Part shown: piece by piece, positions 9,758 through 19,726 of the stretch
How positions within the stretch are numbered: position 1 is the stretch's first letter
Layout: each line of letters starts with the position of its first letter
Assembly: GCA_026418625.1 (NCBI GenBank)
Contig: JAOABA010000011.1
Coordinates: 45,990-109,989 of the forward strand
Length of the DNA: 64,000 nt
Direction: 5' to 3'
From: Candidatus Kapaibacterium sp.
GTDB lineage: Bacteria; Bacteroidota; Ignavibacteria; Kapaibacteriales; UBA2268
Made by a program: the position numbers and the translations under genes
The notes under the pieces: generated by a model
What the model saw: only the letters and a program-made list of their open reading frames with translations
Databases searched by the model: none
Told to the model about the DNA's origin: nothing

Positions 9758-9787
9758 CAAAATTAGATATTTTTCAAGGAAAGACAA
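9758..9787 (-). promoter_or_regulatory. Bacteroidota-type promoter of aldehyde dehydrogenase
   Basis: On the minus strand TTG (9785-9787), a 19-base spacer and TAATTTTG (9758-9765) match the Bacteroidota consensus TTG-N19-TAnnTTTG exactly. Initiation a few bases further on leaves a leader of roughly 35 bases before the ATG at 9717. Confidence 0.7.
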
Positions 9788-9917
9788 TTAGATTTCATTG
9801 TATTAAAATCATTTTATTTAAGGATTTTGATGACTTCAGCTAATATGTTCATAATTCAATTTTTTGTATTTTCGATAATTATTTAATTTTAGTTTATTTG
9901 ATTAATATTTTTAGAAA

Positions 9918-12767
9918 ATGTCTCTCAGTTGGAATGAAATAAAAGCAAGAGCACAAGAATTCATTAACGAATGGGCGAAAGAGACTTCTGAGGAGGGGGA
10001 AGCTAAGACATTTTGGGATGAATTTTTTCAGGTTTTTGGCTTGAATAGACGCAGAGTTGCATCTTTTGAGGTTAAAGTAACCAAAGGCTTAAGACAAAAT
10101 GGGTATATTGACCTTCTTTGGAAAGGACAACTACTCGTTGAACATAAATCAGCCGGGAAAGATCTCGATCTTGCTTACCAACAAGCAATTGATTATTTCC
10201 CAGGATTAAAAGATTACGAACTTCCAAAATATATTTGTGTATGTAATTTCCAAAAGTTCAGACTTATTGACCTTGATGAAAGAACAGAAGTAGAATTTGA
10301 ATTAAAAGATTTAGTAGATAATATTTATCACTTTGCATTTATTGCGGGTTATAAGAAAAGGACTTATCAGGATCAAGATCCAATAAACATTGAGGCTGCT
10401 TATAGGATAGGTAAGTTTCACGATGAAATTAAATTAAGTGGTTATAATGGACATCCTCTTGAGGTTTATCTTATTCGAATCTTATTTTGCCTTTTTGCAG
10501 AAGATACAACAATTTTTGAGAAAGATTCCTTCAGATATTTAATTGAGAATAAAACAAGAGAAGATGGAAGTGATTTGGGAACCAATTTAGCACAATTGTT
10601 TCAGGTTCTTAATACTCCATTAGATAAAAGATTAAGCACTTTGGATGAGGATTTTAATAGTTTTCCTTATATCAATGGAAATTTGTTTAGCGAGACTTTA
10701 CCAATTGCTTCATTTAATAAAAAAATGAGAGATGCTCTTCTTGAGTGCACCGACCTTGATTGGTCGAAAATTTCACCAGCAATTTTTGGCTCTTTGTTTC
10801 AGTCTGTCAAAAATCCTGAAGAAAGAAGAAATCTTGGAGCTCACTATACTTCTGAAAAAAATATTTTAAAAGTTATTAAACCTTTATTTCTTGATGATTT
10901 ATATGATGAGTTCGAAAAGATTAAAGGAAACAAAGGTAAATTAAGGGAGTTTCACCAGAAAATTTCTAATCTAAGATTTTTGGATCCTGCTTGTGGATGT
11001 GGTAACTTTTTAGTTGTTTCTTATAGAGAACTTCGAAAATTAGAATTGAAGATATTGAAAGAGCTTTATAACAGTGGTCAGCAGATAACTGACATAAGCA
11101 CAATTTCAAGTGTTAGTTTGGAGCAATTCTATGGTATTGAAATAGATGAGTGGCCCGCCAGAATATCTGAAGTTGCAATGTGGCTAGTTGATCATCAAAT
11201 GAATATGCTGCTGTCAGAAGAATTTGGACAATATTTTATTAGACTACCTTTAACACAATCAGCTCACATTCATATTGGGAATGCTTTGAGAATGGAATGG
11301 GAATCATTACTTGATATTGATAGAACCGTTGACATTCATTCCCTGAAAGCCAATATAATTAAAATAGCTGAGCCTGAGATTCAATATGGGACTGTAAATC
11401 TTTATACCAAGGAATTTCAAATAATTGATAAAGCACCCGAAAGAGAGAAAACAGATTTAAGATTTGATTATATTATGGGCAATCCTCCATTTGGTGGGGC
11501 TCGAATTATGAATAAAACACAGAAGGAAGAATTAATTAAAATTTTCGAGGGTGTTAAAGGTTCTGGGAATTTAGATTACGTTACCGGCTGGTATTTGAAA
11601 GCAGCAAAATATATTCAGAATACTAAGATTAGAGTTGCTTTTGTTTCAACAAATTCGATAACTCAGGGAGAACAGGTAGGAATCCTTTGGGGGGAATTAT
11701 TTAAATTAGGCATAAAGATTCATTTTGCTCATCAAACTTTCCGATGGAATAATGAAGGAAAAGGGATTGCAGCTGTTCACGTAGTTATTATTGGTTTTGG
11801 AAATTTTGATATTGAAAGAAAAAAAATTTACATTTACGAAGACAAAAAAGGCGAACCAAATGAAAGGATAGTAAAAAATATTAATTCATATCTTGTGGAA
11901 GGAAATGAATTTATACTACCAAGAAGAAACAAACCAATATGTGATGTTCCTGAAATGATTTTTGGTAATATGCCTAATGATGGAGGATATCTTCTATTAT
12001 CTGATGAAGAAAAAAAACAATTTATTAAAAAGGAACCTGATTCCGAGAAATTTATAAAACCTTTGATAAGTGCTTTTGAATTTCTGAATGGAATAAAAAG
12101 ATGGTGTTTATGGTTGAAAAACATTGAACCAAGCGAATTAAAGAGATTAAAGCACGTATTAGAAAGGGTTAAAAAAGTAAGAGAACATAGATTAAAGAGC
12201 AAAAGAAAAACAACAAATTTATTAGCGGATTATCCTTATTTATTTGGTGAAATTAGGCAACCAAAGACTAATTTTGTTGTTTTACCAAGGGTTTCATCAG
12301 AAAATAGGTATTACATTCCTATGGGGATTTTTGATCCAAATTTTATTGTTAGTGATAGTTGTTTAGCTATTCCCAATGCAAATCTTTATCATTTTGGAGT
12401 TCTTACCTCAGAAATGCATATGACTTGGGTTAAATATACCTGTGGAAGACTGAAAAGCGATATAAGATATTCCAAAGATTTGGTTTATAACAATTTTCCT
12501 TGGCCAACTTCACCTGATGAGCAAAGTATAGAAAGAGTAAAAACTTTAGCACAAAATATTTTAGATATTAGAAATAAATACCCTGATTCTTCATTGGCTG
12601 ACTTATATAATCCATTGACTATGCCAAAAGATTTATTAAAGGCACACAAAGAACTCGACAAAGCAGTTGATCTATGCTATCGCCCACAACCTTTCACATC
12701 TGAAACTGAAAGACTTGAATTCCTGTTTGATTTGTATATGAAATATACTCAAAACAGCACCAAATAA
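9918..12767 (+). CDS. MmeI-like type II restriction-modification enzyme
   Basis: 949 residues, in the size class of MmeI/type IIL single-chain enzymes. The N-terminal nuclease has a PD-(D/E)xK-type site: Asp65 in GYIDLLWKG and Glu75-His-Lys77 in LLVEHKSAG. A helical spacer leads to the adenine methyltransferase, with the AdoMet motif DPACGCGNF at 356-364 and the catalytic motif NPPF at 522-525. The C-terminal third contains the target-recognition domain and the family hallmark YTCGRLKSDIRYS...VYNNFPWP. One protein therefore recognises DNA, methylates adenine and cuts at a distance. It has no partner genes, as expected for this class. Both sites look intact, so it is probably active. The recognition sequence cannot be read from here. 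Confidence 0.9.
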   Translation: MSLSWNEIKARAQEFINEWAKETSEEGEAKTFWDEFFQVFGLNRRRVASFEVKVTKGLRQNGYIDLLWKGQLLVEHKSAGKDLDLAYQQAIDYFPGLKDYELPKYICVCNFQKFRLIDLDERTEVEFELKDLVDNIYHFAFIAGYKKRTYQDQDPINIEAAYRIGKFHDEIKLSGYNGHPLEVYLIRILFCLFAEDTTIFEKDSFRYLIENKTREDGSDLGTNLAQLFQVLNTPLDKRLSTLDEDFNSFPYINGNLFSETLPIASFNKKMRDALLECTDLDWSKISPAIFGSLFQSVKNPEERRNLGAHYTSEKNILKVIKPLFLDDLYDEFEKIKGNKGKLREFHQKISNLRFLDPACGCGNFLVVSYRELRKLELKILKELYNSGQQITDISTISSVSLEQFYGIEIDEWPARISEVAMWLVDHQMNMLLSEEFGQYFIRLPLTQSAHIHIGNALRMEWESLLDIDRTVDIHSLKANIIKIAEPEIQYGTVNLYTKEFQIIDKAPEREKTDLRFDYIMGNPPFGGARIMNKTQKEELIKIFEGVKGSGNLDYVTGWYLKAAKYIQNTKIRVAFVSTNSITQGEQVGILWGELFKLGIKIHFAHQTFRWNNEGKGIAAVHVVIIGFGNFDIERKKIYIYEDKKGEPNERIVKNINSYLVEGNEFILPRRNKPICDVPEMIFGNMPNDGGYLLLSDEEKKQFIKKEPDSEKFIKPLISAFEFLNGIKRWCLWLKNIEPSELKRLKHVLERVKKVREHRLKSKRKTTNLLADYPYLFGEIRQPKTNFVVLPRVSSENRYYIPMGIFDPNFIVSDSCLAIPNANLYHFGVLTSEMHMTWVKYTCGRLKSDIRYSKDLVYNNFPWPTSPDEQSIERVKTLAQNILDIRNKYPDSSLADLYNPLTMPKDLLKAHKELDKAVDLCYRPQPFTSETERLEFLFDLYMKYTQNSTK

Positions 12768-12866
12768 AAAATCAGCAATAGAAACCAAATTATCTCTTTA
12801 AAATTTATGCATAATTAATTATTTTGTTAGTCTGTAAAAAGCTTTAACAAATTTTTTCTTAAATAA

Positions 12867-14387
12867 ATGATTAATAGAAAAGGACCGAGAAGTATAATTC
12901 AAAATTTAGGTTTGATATCAGGAATTTTATTGTTCTTTATTTTCATCAATATAAATTTAATTCCGGATAACATTCCTGCTTCGAGGATGGCTGCTGTTGC
13001 ATTTATTATGGCTATTTGGTGGATGACAGAGGCTGTGCCACTTGCTGTAACAGCACTATTGCCGATAATCATTTTTCCATTTCTTGGGATTTTGGACTCG
13101 AAATTAGTAGCAACTCAATATTTCAACAGCACGATAATACTTTTTTTAGGGGGCATCATTATAGCCGTAGCCATAGAGAGTTGGGGGCTTCACAAAAGGA
13201 TTTCTCTACATATAATTAAAATTATCGGTGGGGGACAGAAAGCTCTTATTTTCGGCTTTATGTTAGCCTCGGCACTTGTGTCAATGTTCATCAATAATAC
13301 TGCAACTGCAGTTATGATGTTCCCGATTGGTTATGCAATTATTCTTCAACTCGAAGAGAAATATGATAAAGACTTGGTCAAAGGGTTTAGCGTAGCTCTA
13401 ATGTTGGGAATTGGCTATTCTTGCTCAATTGGTGGGGTTGGAACTCTTGTTGGAACTGCACCAAATTTGATATTCCAAAGAATTTTTCAGATGAATTTTC
13501 CAAATGGACCCCAGATTACCTTCAGTAACTGGCTTCCGATAGGTTTTTCAATTTCAATATTAATGCTAATTGCATCTTGGTTTATTTTAACAAAGCTATT
13601 TATTAAAAAAGGTAGTAAATTACAAATTGACAAGAATTTCGTAAAAGAGGAATATTTAAAATTGGGTAAATCAATTTTCGAGGAAAAAGTTCTTCTCATA
13701 ATATTGTTAATTACGGGCTTTTTATGGATTTTCAGACTTGAACTCAATCTTGGATTTGTAATTATTCCGGGATGGTCAAATTTTTTTGGCATCGAAAAAC
13801 TCGTTGATGATGGGACGGTTGTGATTTTTATGGTTTTATTACTCTTTATAATTCCGTCAAAGACAAAACCAAACTCAACAATATTAGACAACAAGTTGTT
13901 TAAAAAAATTCCTTGGGATATAGTTTTGCTTTTTGGAGGTGGATTTGCACTTGCTGAAGGCTTTCAACAAACAGGATTATCAAAAGTAGTTGGGGAGCAA
14001 TTATCAGTAATTGGGAATATTCATCCTTTAATAATGATAATTATTATTTGCACAATTTTAACATTTCTCACAGAGTTGACATCCAATACAGCTACTGCTC
14101 AAACTCTTTTACCGATTATTGCGGCATTATCTGTAACATTGGAAATTAATCCACTCTTGCTAATGATACCTGCTACTATATCAGCTTCCTTTGCGTTTAT
14201 GCTACCAGTTGCAACACCACCTAATGCGATTATTTTCAGTTCAGGAAAAGTAACCATCAAAGAGATGATGAAAGCAGGGATTTTCCTTAACCTAACGGGA
14301 ATAATTATAGTTAGTTTAATAATGTATTTCATTGGAAGTTCGATTTTTGGATTTGACCCAAATATTTTTCCAAAATGGGAAAAATAA
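12867..14387 (+). CDS. DASS-family Na+/carboxylate symporter
   Basis: 506 residues with about 11-12 hydrophobic segments. The two inverted halves each carry the SNT-type signature: MFINNTATAVMMFPIG and LTELTSNTATAQTLLPI. Each is followed by a glycine/proline ion-binding loop (VGTLVGTAPNLIF; VATPPNAIIF). This is the divalent anion:sodium symporter (SLC13) pattern; known members carry succinate, malate, citrate or, less often, sulfate. Sulfate uptake would suit the island at 44 kb, but nothing here distinguishes the substrates. The gene stands alone between the restriction-modification gene and tryptophanase. Confidence 0.9.
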   Translation: MINRKGPRSIIQNLGLISGILLFFIFININLIPDNIPASRMAAVAFIMAIWWMTEAVPLAVTALLPIIIFPFLGILDSKLVATQYFNSTIILFLGGIIIAVAIESWGLHKRISLHIIKIIGGGQKALIFGFMLASALVSMFINNTATAVMMFPIGYAIILQLEEKYDKDLVKGFSVALMLGIGYSCSIGGVGTLVGTAPNLIFQRIFQMNFPNGPQITFSNWLPIGFSISILMLIASWFILTKLFIKKGSKLQIDKNFVKEEYLKLGKSIFEEKVLLIILLITGFLWIFRLELNLGFVIIPGWSNFFGIEKLVDDGTVVIFMVLLLFIIPSKTKPNSTILDNKLFKKIPWDIVLLFGGGFALAEGFQQTGLSKVVGEQLSVIGNIHPLIMIIIICTILTFLTELTSNTATAQTLLPIIAALSVTLEINPLLLMIPATISASFAFMLPVATPPNAIIFSSGKVTIKEMMKAGIFLNLTGIIIVSLIMYFIGSSIFGFDPNIFPKWEK

Positions 14388-14497
14388 ATGCGAAATGTAA
14401 CAGAATAAAAAAAGCCATTGATTAATTGTTCTTGATTTACTCTCGATTAATTAAATTGTTATTTTCGTTTTTACAAAAATTGATTTTATATTGAATT

Positions 14498-15868
14498 ATG
14501 AAAACAGCAATTGAACCATTTAAGATTAAAACAGTCGAAGAAATTCCCATAACAACCAGAGAAGAGCGTGAAATTTATATCAAAGAAGCTTTTTATAACA
14601 CTTTCTATCTAAAGTCTGACACGGTTACTATTGATTTACTGACAGACAGCGGAACAACAGCAATGAGCTCCAAACAATGGGCACATATGCTTGACGGTGA
14701 TGAAGCCTATGCCGGTTCAAGAAGTTATTTTAAATTTGAAAGTATATTAAGAGAAATAACCGGTTTCAAGCATATTATACCAACACATCAGGGGAGAGCA
14801 GCCGAAAGAATTTTATTTTCCGTTATTAGCAGACCGGGTTTAATAATTCCTAATAACACACATTTTGATACAACCCGAGGAAATGTTGAATTTTCAGGAG
14901 CTACAGCTATTGATTTACCTACCGAAATCGGAACTAAACCTGAAATTCCGGGCGATTTCAAAGGTAATATGAATATTCCAGCTCTGAAAAATTTGATTGA
15001 AACTTATGGCAAGGAAAATATCCCATTATGTTTTATTACAGTTACTAATAACACAGGGGGTGGTCAGCCTGTTTCGATGGAAAATATACGAGAAACAAAA
15101 AAACTTCTTAGTGAATATGGAATCCCTCTTTTTCTTGATTGTTGCCGTTTTGCTGAAAATGCTTACTTTATCAAAATGAGAGAGCCGGGTTATCAGGATA
15201 AGACCATTCAGGAAATAGCTCAAGAAATGTTTTCCTATGCTGATGGTTGCACGATGAGCGCCAAAAAAGACGGTCTAGCAAATACCGGAGGGTTTATTGG
15301 GACAAATGATACTGATTTAGCAGAGAAGTTAAAAGTTAATTTGATTGTTACAGAAGGCTTTCCCACTTATGGCGGCTTAGCTCGAAGAGATTTAGAAGCT
15401 CTTGCAATAGGTTTCAGGGAAGTATTGAACGTGAATTATCTTGCTTATAGGGTTGGTCAGGTTAAATACCTTGGCGATAAGTTGTTGGAGGCTGGTGTCC
15501 CAATTTTAGTTCCTACTGGTGGACACGCTGTTTATCTTGACGGAGCTCGCTTTGCACCACATATTCCTCGTCATCAGTTCCCCGGACAAAGCATTGCCTG
15601 TGAAATTTATCGGGTTGGAGGCATTAGAGTTGTTGAAATTGGCTCAGTCATGTTTGGAAAGACCGATGAATCTGGTAATTTTATTCCGGCATCTATGGAA
15701 CTTGTCAGACTTGCTATTCCTCGTAGGGTATATACAAAAAGTCATATTGATTATGTTGCAGAAGCAGTAATTGAAGTTTACCAGAACAGAGATAAACTAA
15801 GAGGAATGAGATTAACTTACGAGGCACCATTACTGAGGCACTTCACGGCAAAGTTTGAGTACGTTTAA
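14498..15868 (+). CDS. tnaA: Tryptophanase (tryptophan indole-lyase)
   Basis: 456 residues, a beta-eliminating PLP enzyme of the tryptophanase/tyrosine phenol-lyase family. The PLP lysine is Lys257 in MSAKKDG. DLLTDSGTTAMS, DEAYAGSRSY and IPTHQGRAAE form the cofactor and substrate pocket. At position 381, where tyrosine phenol-lyase has a diagnostic Arg (MERG), this protein has Ile in VVEIGS, as tryptophanases do. The C-terminus reads LRHFTAK, keeping the His of tryptophanase in place of the Phe of phenol-lyase. Tryptophanase is therefore preferred: L-tryptophan to indole, pyruvate and ammonia. No leader peptide like the E. coli tnaC is apparent in the 110-base upstream gap. Confidence 0.88.
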   Translation: MKTAIEPFKIKTVEEIPITTREEREIYIKEAFYNTFYLKSDTVTIDLLTDSGTTAMSSKQWAHMLDGDEAYAGSRSYFKFESILREITGFKHIIPTHQGRAAERILFSVISRPGLIIPNNTHFDTTRGNVEFSGATAIDLPTEIGTKPEIPGDFKGNMNIPALKNLIETYGKENIPLCFITVTNNTGGGQPVSMENIRETKKLLSEYGIPLFLDCCRFAENAYFIKMREPGYQDKTIQEIAQEMFSYADGCTMSAKKDGLANTGGFIGTNDTDLAEKLKVNLIVTEGFPTYGGLARRDLEALAIGFREVLNVNYLAYRVGQVKYLGDKLLEAGVPILVPTGGHAVYLDGARFAPHIPRHQFPGQSIACEIYRVGGIRVVEIGSVMFGKTDESGNFIPASMELVRLAIPRRVYTKSHIDYVAEAVIEVYQNRDKLRGMRLTYEAPLLRHFTAKFEYV

Positions 15869-15890
15869 TATTTCATTTTTAAATGGGATA

Positions 15891-15939
15891 CAAGGATGTT
15901 TAATCTACTTTTTTGTGATTTGTAGTTTAAACATCCTTG
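15891..15939. terminator. Hairpin between convergent genes
   Basis: Arms CAAGGATGTTTAA (15891-15903) and TTAAACATCCTTG (15927-15939), with an inner CTAC/GTAG pairing, lie between the end of tnaA and the end of the minus-strand T9SS gene. The T run is weak on both sides, so a two-way terminator is likely but not certain. Confidence 0.6.
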
Positions 15940-15948
15940 ATTTATTAA

Positions 15949-17790
15949 TTAATCCATTGATACAATTGGGATAACAATTCTATTTCCCTTTTGCCTTGCA
16001 ATAAGGTAATAAAGACCTTGACCTAAATCAATATCCCATTTAAAAGAGCCATTACCGGCTGATATTAACTTTTCGGTGCAATAAAGTTTATTACCCAATA
16101 AATCGAAAACTGAAAATTCAGTCATTTCTGTAAAATTATCTTTAGCCGAATAATTGATATTTAGTGATTTACTGAAAGGATTCGGATAAGTCCAAATTTC
16201 AAGAAGACCATCTTCGCTTGAAAATTTCCAGTTATCAACGGACAAGCTTGGTATGATTTCACCTTCAAGCTCAACAAAAAAATCTTTAGCATTAAATGCG
16301 TCGCTTGAGATTTTAATTAAACCTTTATAAATTCTTTCCTGTGGGCGATAGGAAAATCTGACAATTACTTTAACAGAATCTTTTGGTTTAATTGAAATTG
16401 GAACCTTCACAACCTGATGGAAATTGAATGCATCGTCATCGTTTTCTTCAATTTTTAAATAATTTATGTTAAGCTCCATATCTCCGTCATTTCGGATATA
16501 AAGATCAATATCTTTCTTCATATCAGTTTGTTTGAGTTGTCCGAAATTAATCTTCGTTCCGTAATTAGTGGCGATAATTGGACCTTGGTTACCTTTTCCA
16601 GCGGTTCCAACAACGTCAATATATCTATAATCAGGGATTGAATTGGTATAAACTGAAAGTTGAGCAGAATGTGATTTTTTATCTACTTTTGGCGAGAAAC
16701 GAATGACTAATTTATGAGATTGTCCCTTTTTTAACGTAACAGGCTTATTTGTTTTTACTTCACCAGAAACAATACTGAAAGCGGGATCTTCCTCCCACCA
16801 AGAGGTTTCCTTGATTATTAAGTTTTCTGTTCCAATGCTTTTCAGTTCCAGTTCAATATCACGAGTTGAGTCAACAGGAACGTGACCAAAATCAATTCTC
16901 AAGGGTTCAATTGAAAGAACAGGACCGTCAGGTGGAATATTCCCTAAAAGCCAAACCATAGCACGATAGAGCAATGAACCTCTTGGAATATCACCAGCAA
17001 AACCCTCGAATCCCATACTCCAAGCAGCTATTCTTGATTTACCCCACTCGGCTTTAATTCCAACTAAAGTATCAGTTGCGTAAGCATTATTTTTGCGAAT
17101 TACGTGATCGACAGGTGAAAATTTGTTTCTATCAAGAGTTTGAAAAACATTGACACTTAAATAGTTAGCGAGGGGCCACCAAACTTCGTTACCAGCATTG
17201 AAGCCGATATTACACCATTTTACAATGTTTTTACCGATAGGGCATTCTAAATCTCCACGAATCCAAAAAGACCACCACATAAGAGTGCTGCCTTGTTGTT
17301 GATGGAAAGGAAGAACTCCGACATAACGAATTCCAAGTGTATCAGTCAAGAACTTTTGAACCTCTGTGCTTTTATTACTGCTTCCCGGGTCGAAAGCGTA
17401 GTATAAGAATTTTCTGCCGGTGATCATAACATTCTTTCCAGCTTCTATCATTTCCCTGATTTTCTGCAGAATGCTGAGTCCACCAACATTAGCGTTCAAA
17501 GGAAGATCTCCAAGTGGAAAAATTGCTAAATCATAGTCTGTTATTTTATACTGGCTAAATGTTGAGGTTGAAAAACTTGCTACTTTAGCGTATTTTGCAT
17601 AAGTATCAGTATAAGCCTCGTCGGTAAAATATTTACCATAAGCTGCATCAGCGAACTCCGTATCAAAATTATTAAAAAGAATGTATTTATACGGATTAGC
17701 CTGAATTTTGTCATTATTATCTTCGCTTTTTGCAATAAATAGCGGGCTAACTAAAAGAATACCAATAAAAAGAAATAATAACTTTTTCAT
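15949..17790 (-). CDS. T9SS-exported protein, GATase-like plus ASH domains
   Basis: 613 residues with a signal peptide (KKLLFLFIGILLVSPLF). Residues ~30-280 form an alpha/beta domain resembling ThuA/class I glutamine-amidotransferase-like folds (YDLAIFPLGDLPLNA, AGKNVMITGRKFLYY, KSRIAAWSMGFEGFAG). I see no convincing catalytic Cys-His pair, so it may be non-enzymatic. Two ASH-type repeats follow (~295-400 and ~405-500; IDFGHVPVDSTRDIEL, INFGQLKQTDMKKDI). The T9SS sorting domain starts at YPNPFSKSLNI (~535) and ends with GNRIVIPIVSMD. It lies 16 bases after the similar 591-residue gene, so the two form an operon. It is a tandem paralogue of the next two genes. Confidence 0.75.
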   Translation of the reverse strand: MKKLLFLFIGILLVSPLFIAKSEDNNDKIQANPYKYILFNNFDTEFADAAYGKYFTDEAYTDTYAKYAKVASFSTSTFSQYKITDYDLAIFPLGDLPLNANVGGLSILQKIREMIEAGKNVMITGRKFLYYAFDPGSSNKSTEVQKFLTDTLGIRYVGVLPFHQQQGSTLMWWSFWIRGDLECPIGKNIVKWCNIGFNAGNEVWWPLANYLSVNVFQTLDRNKFSPVDHVIRKNNAYATDTLVGIKAEWGKSRIAAWSMGFEGFAGDIPRGSLLYRAMVWLLGNIPPDGPVLSIEPLRIDFGHVPVDSTRDIELELKSIGTENLIIKETSWWEEDPAFSIVSGEVKTNKPVTLKKGQSHKLVIRFSPKVDKKSHSAQLSVYTNSIPDYRYIDVVGTAGKGNQGPIIATNYGTKINFGQLKQTDMKKDIDLYIRNDGDMELNINYLKIEENDDDAFNFHQVVKVPISIKPKDSVKVIVRFSYRPQERIYKGLIKISSDAFNAKDFFVELEGEIIPSLSVDNWKFSSEDGLLEIWTYPNPFSKSLNINYSAKDNFTEMTEFSVFDLLGNKLYCTEKLISAGNGSFKWDIDLGQGLYYLIARQKGNRIVIPIVSMD

Positions 17791-17806
17791 TTTGTCCTCA
17801 TCATTA

Positions 17807-19582
17807 TTAATTAATTATAATTACCGGTTTTGTATATCTTTTATTTTTGATTTCTAACATAATAAAGTAAAGACCACTGCTCAAGTCTGTTTCGATTTCA
17901 AAAAAATTTTCATTTGCAGAGAAAGTTTCTTTTTGGGAGGAATAAACGATTTTACCATCAGATGAAACCACATTAATTTTTGCAGGAGAATTTGATAAAT
18001 CAAATAAATTAAGATAAACCTGAATTTTGTTATTAGAAGGATTAGTAATTACATCAAATAATAGTTCATTGTTAATGTTACTATAGACTTCGCTTGGTGC
18101 TAATCCTTCTCCAACAAGTTGAATATCAATAACTGGCAGGTTTAAAGCATCTGAATAAATTCTCAGAGTGCCATTATAAATTTTTTCTTCTTTTGGCTGG
18201 AAGTAAACTTCTTTTACTTTTTTGCCACCCGGAGGGATCCTTGCACTAGTAATGCCGTCGCCAAAAAAGATTGTTTCAGCATCACGATTTGAAATTACTA
18301 TACTATCAATATTGAGAGATAAATTTCCACTATTAATTATATCAAATGATCTTGTAACTTTTTCTCCCGCAGGGATTTTTCCGAAATCGAGTTTATTTTC
18401 AGCTAAACTCACTGATATAAAACCACCCGATACTATATCTCCGTTTCCAGTTAAGTTAACAGCTTTTTCAGATTCTGTTTGTGAATTTGATTTAATTATT
18501 AAAAAGTCTGTGTAATAACCTTTTTCTTTTGGTTTAAATTTAATCGTAACAGTATGGACTTCACCAGATTGTAAAGTAACTGGGTTTCCGCCGTCAATAA
18601 TCGAAAACGCATTTTTACCACTAAAATTTTCTATTTCTATCGATGAAACAATGAGCGGTTCGCTACCGATGTTACGGAAACTAACAGTTGATTGTGAGCT
18701 GTCTCCAACGTAGACATAACCAAAGTCAACGTTTTCATCAAGGGATTCAATTTGAGCGCCGGGTTGAGGAGCTCCTTCCGTAAGCCACTTCAAAGCTCTT
18801 TCGATTAGAGAATATACATATTGATTACCAGCAATATTTTCAAAGCCATAGCTCCAAAAAACAATCCTTGCTTTCCCGATTTGAGTTCTTATGCCGAGTA
18901 AAGTGTCAGTCAATGGTGCAGGGTGGGACCTAGTAAAAATATCAACCGGAAAATATTTATTTGGATCTTTGGTTTTGAAAACATCAACATATAAGATTGT
19001 ATCGAGGGGCCAATAAGTTGTTGCTCCCTGAGTATATCCCTGATTGCAGAATCTAACATCTGCCTTACCTATAGGATCTTTTGGTGCGCCTCGGACAACA
19101 TAACCCTGATAATAAATCGTATTTCCACTAACATAATGGACAGGCATTCTTTTGATGAAATTAATTCCAAGAGTATTAGTGAGAAAATTGTTGACATCAG
19201 GATGTTTAACTTGAGAATTAGGATCGAATTCTCCCCAGAGTGCATTTTTTGCAACAATCATTACACTTTTACCTGAATCAATCATTGTTTTAATTTTGTC
19301 AATGACGAAATGCTTACTCGAAGCGGTTCTCACGCTTAATGGATATTCGCCAAGAGTGAAGATAGCAACTTTATAATCAGTTATTTTAATTTTATCCAAG
19401 ACTTCGTCTTCAAATGAAACAGATTCAAGCTCTGGTCCGCAATACTGTCTGAAGTTATTTTCATAGACTTTTCCACCGAATTTCGGGTCTAAGTTATTGA
19501 AATAAATAAAATCAGAGGATTTTGCTTTTAGAAATGGAATAAAGAGTAAGATAACTGAAAAAAGAATAAATTTGATTTTCAT
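17807..19582 (-). CDS. T9SS-exported GATase-like/ASH protein, tandem paralogue
   Basis: 591 residues, with the same domain order as its downstream neighbour: signal peptide (IKFILFSVILLFIPFL), an alpha/beta domain (~25-265; YKVAIFTLGEYPLSV, GKSVMIVAKNALWGEFDP, KARIVFWSYGFENIAG), ASH repeats (VDFGYVYVGDSSQSTVSF; LDFGKIPAGEKVTRSFDI) and a C-terminal sorting domain that is less typical at its start (FDVITNPSNNKIQVYLN). It ends with YTKPVIIIN. The ATG is preceded by AGAGGAG. First gene of a two-gene operon. Function unknown; a secreted binding or structural protein is the best guess. Confidence 0.75.
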   Translation of the reverse strand: MKIKFILFSVILLFIPFLKAKSSDFIYFNNLDPKFGGKVYENNFRQYCGPELESVSFEDEVLDKIKITDYKVAIFTLGEYPLSVRTASSKHFVIDKIKTMIDSGKSVMIVAKNALWGEFDPNSQVKHPDVNNFLTNTLGINFIKRMPVHYVSGNTIYYQGYVVRGAPKDPIGKADVRFCNQGYTQGATTYWPLDTILYVDVFKTKDPNKYFPVDIFTRSHPAPLTDTLLGIRTQIGKARIVFWSYGFENIAGNQYVYSLIERALKWLTEGAPQPGAQIESLDENVDFGYVYVGDSSQSTVSFRNIGSEPLIVSSIEIENFSGKNAFSIIDGGNPVTLQSGEVHTVTIKFKPKEKGYYTDFLIIKSNSQTESEKAVNLTGNGDIVSGGFISVSLAENKLDFGKIPAGEKVTRSFDIINSGNLSLNIDSIVISNRDAETIFFGDGITSARIPPGGKKVKEVYFQPKEEKIYNGTLRIYSDALNLPVIDIQLVGEGLAPSEVYSNINNELLFDVITNPSNNKIQVYLNLFDLSNSPAKINVVSSDGKIVYSSQKETFSANENFFEIETDLSSGLYFIMLEIKNKRYTKPVIIIN

Positions 19583-19655
19583 TTTTGTCTCCTCTAATTA
19601 TATGAGACTGAAATATTTAGAAGTAAAAATAAAATTTTTAGTGTTAAAAAAGGGT

Positions 19656-19683
19656 AAAAATCCACCTGCTAATTGCAGGTGGA
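19656..19683 (-). terminator. Terminator after the 918-residue T9SS gene
   Basis: Read on the minus strand: a 9-bp perfect stem TCCACCTGC / GCAGGTGGA (19661-19669, 19675-19683) followed by a short T run (A's at 19656-19660). It separates this gene from the two-gene paralogue operon beyond. Confidence 0.85.
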
Positions 19684-19726
19684 TTAAAACCCAAATTCCT
19701 AATAATAGCGATTAATTCAAATAATC

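Noticed and set aside
11834..12202. 122-codon minus-strand open frame
   Set aside because: It is antisense to the conserved C-terminal part of the restriction-modification gene and has no family features.
14498..15868. Tyrosine phenol-lyase as the identity of this enzyme
   Set aside because: Position 381 is Ile (VVEIGS), not the Arg of phenol-lyases, and the C-terminus reads LRHFTAK like tryptophanase.
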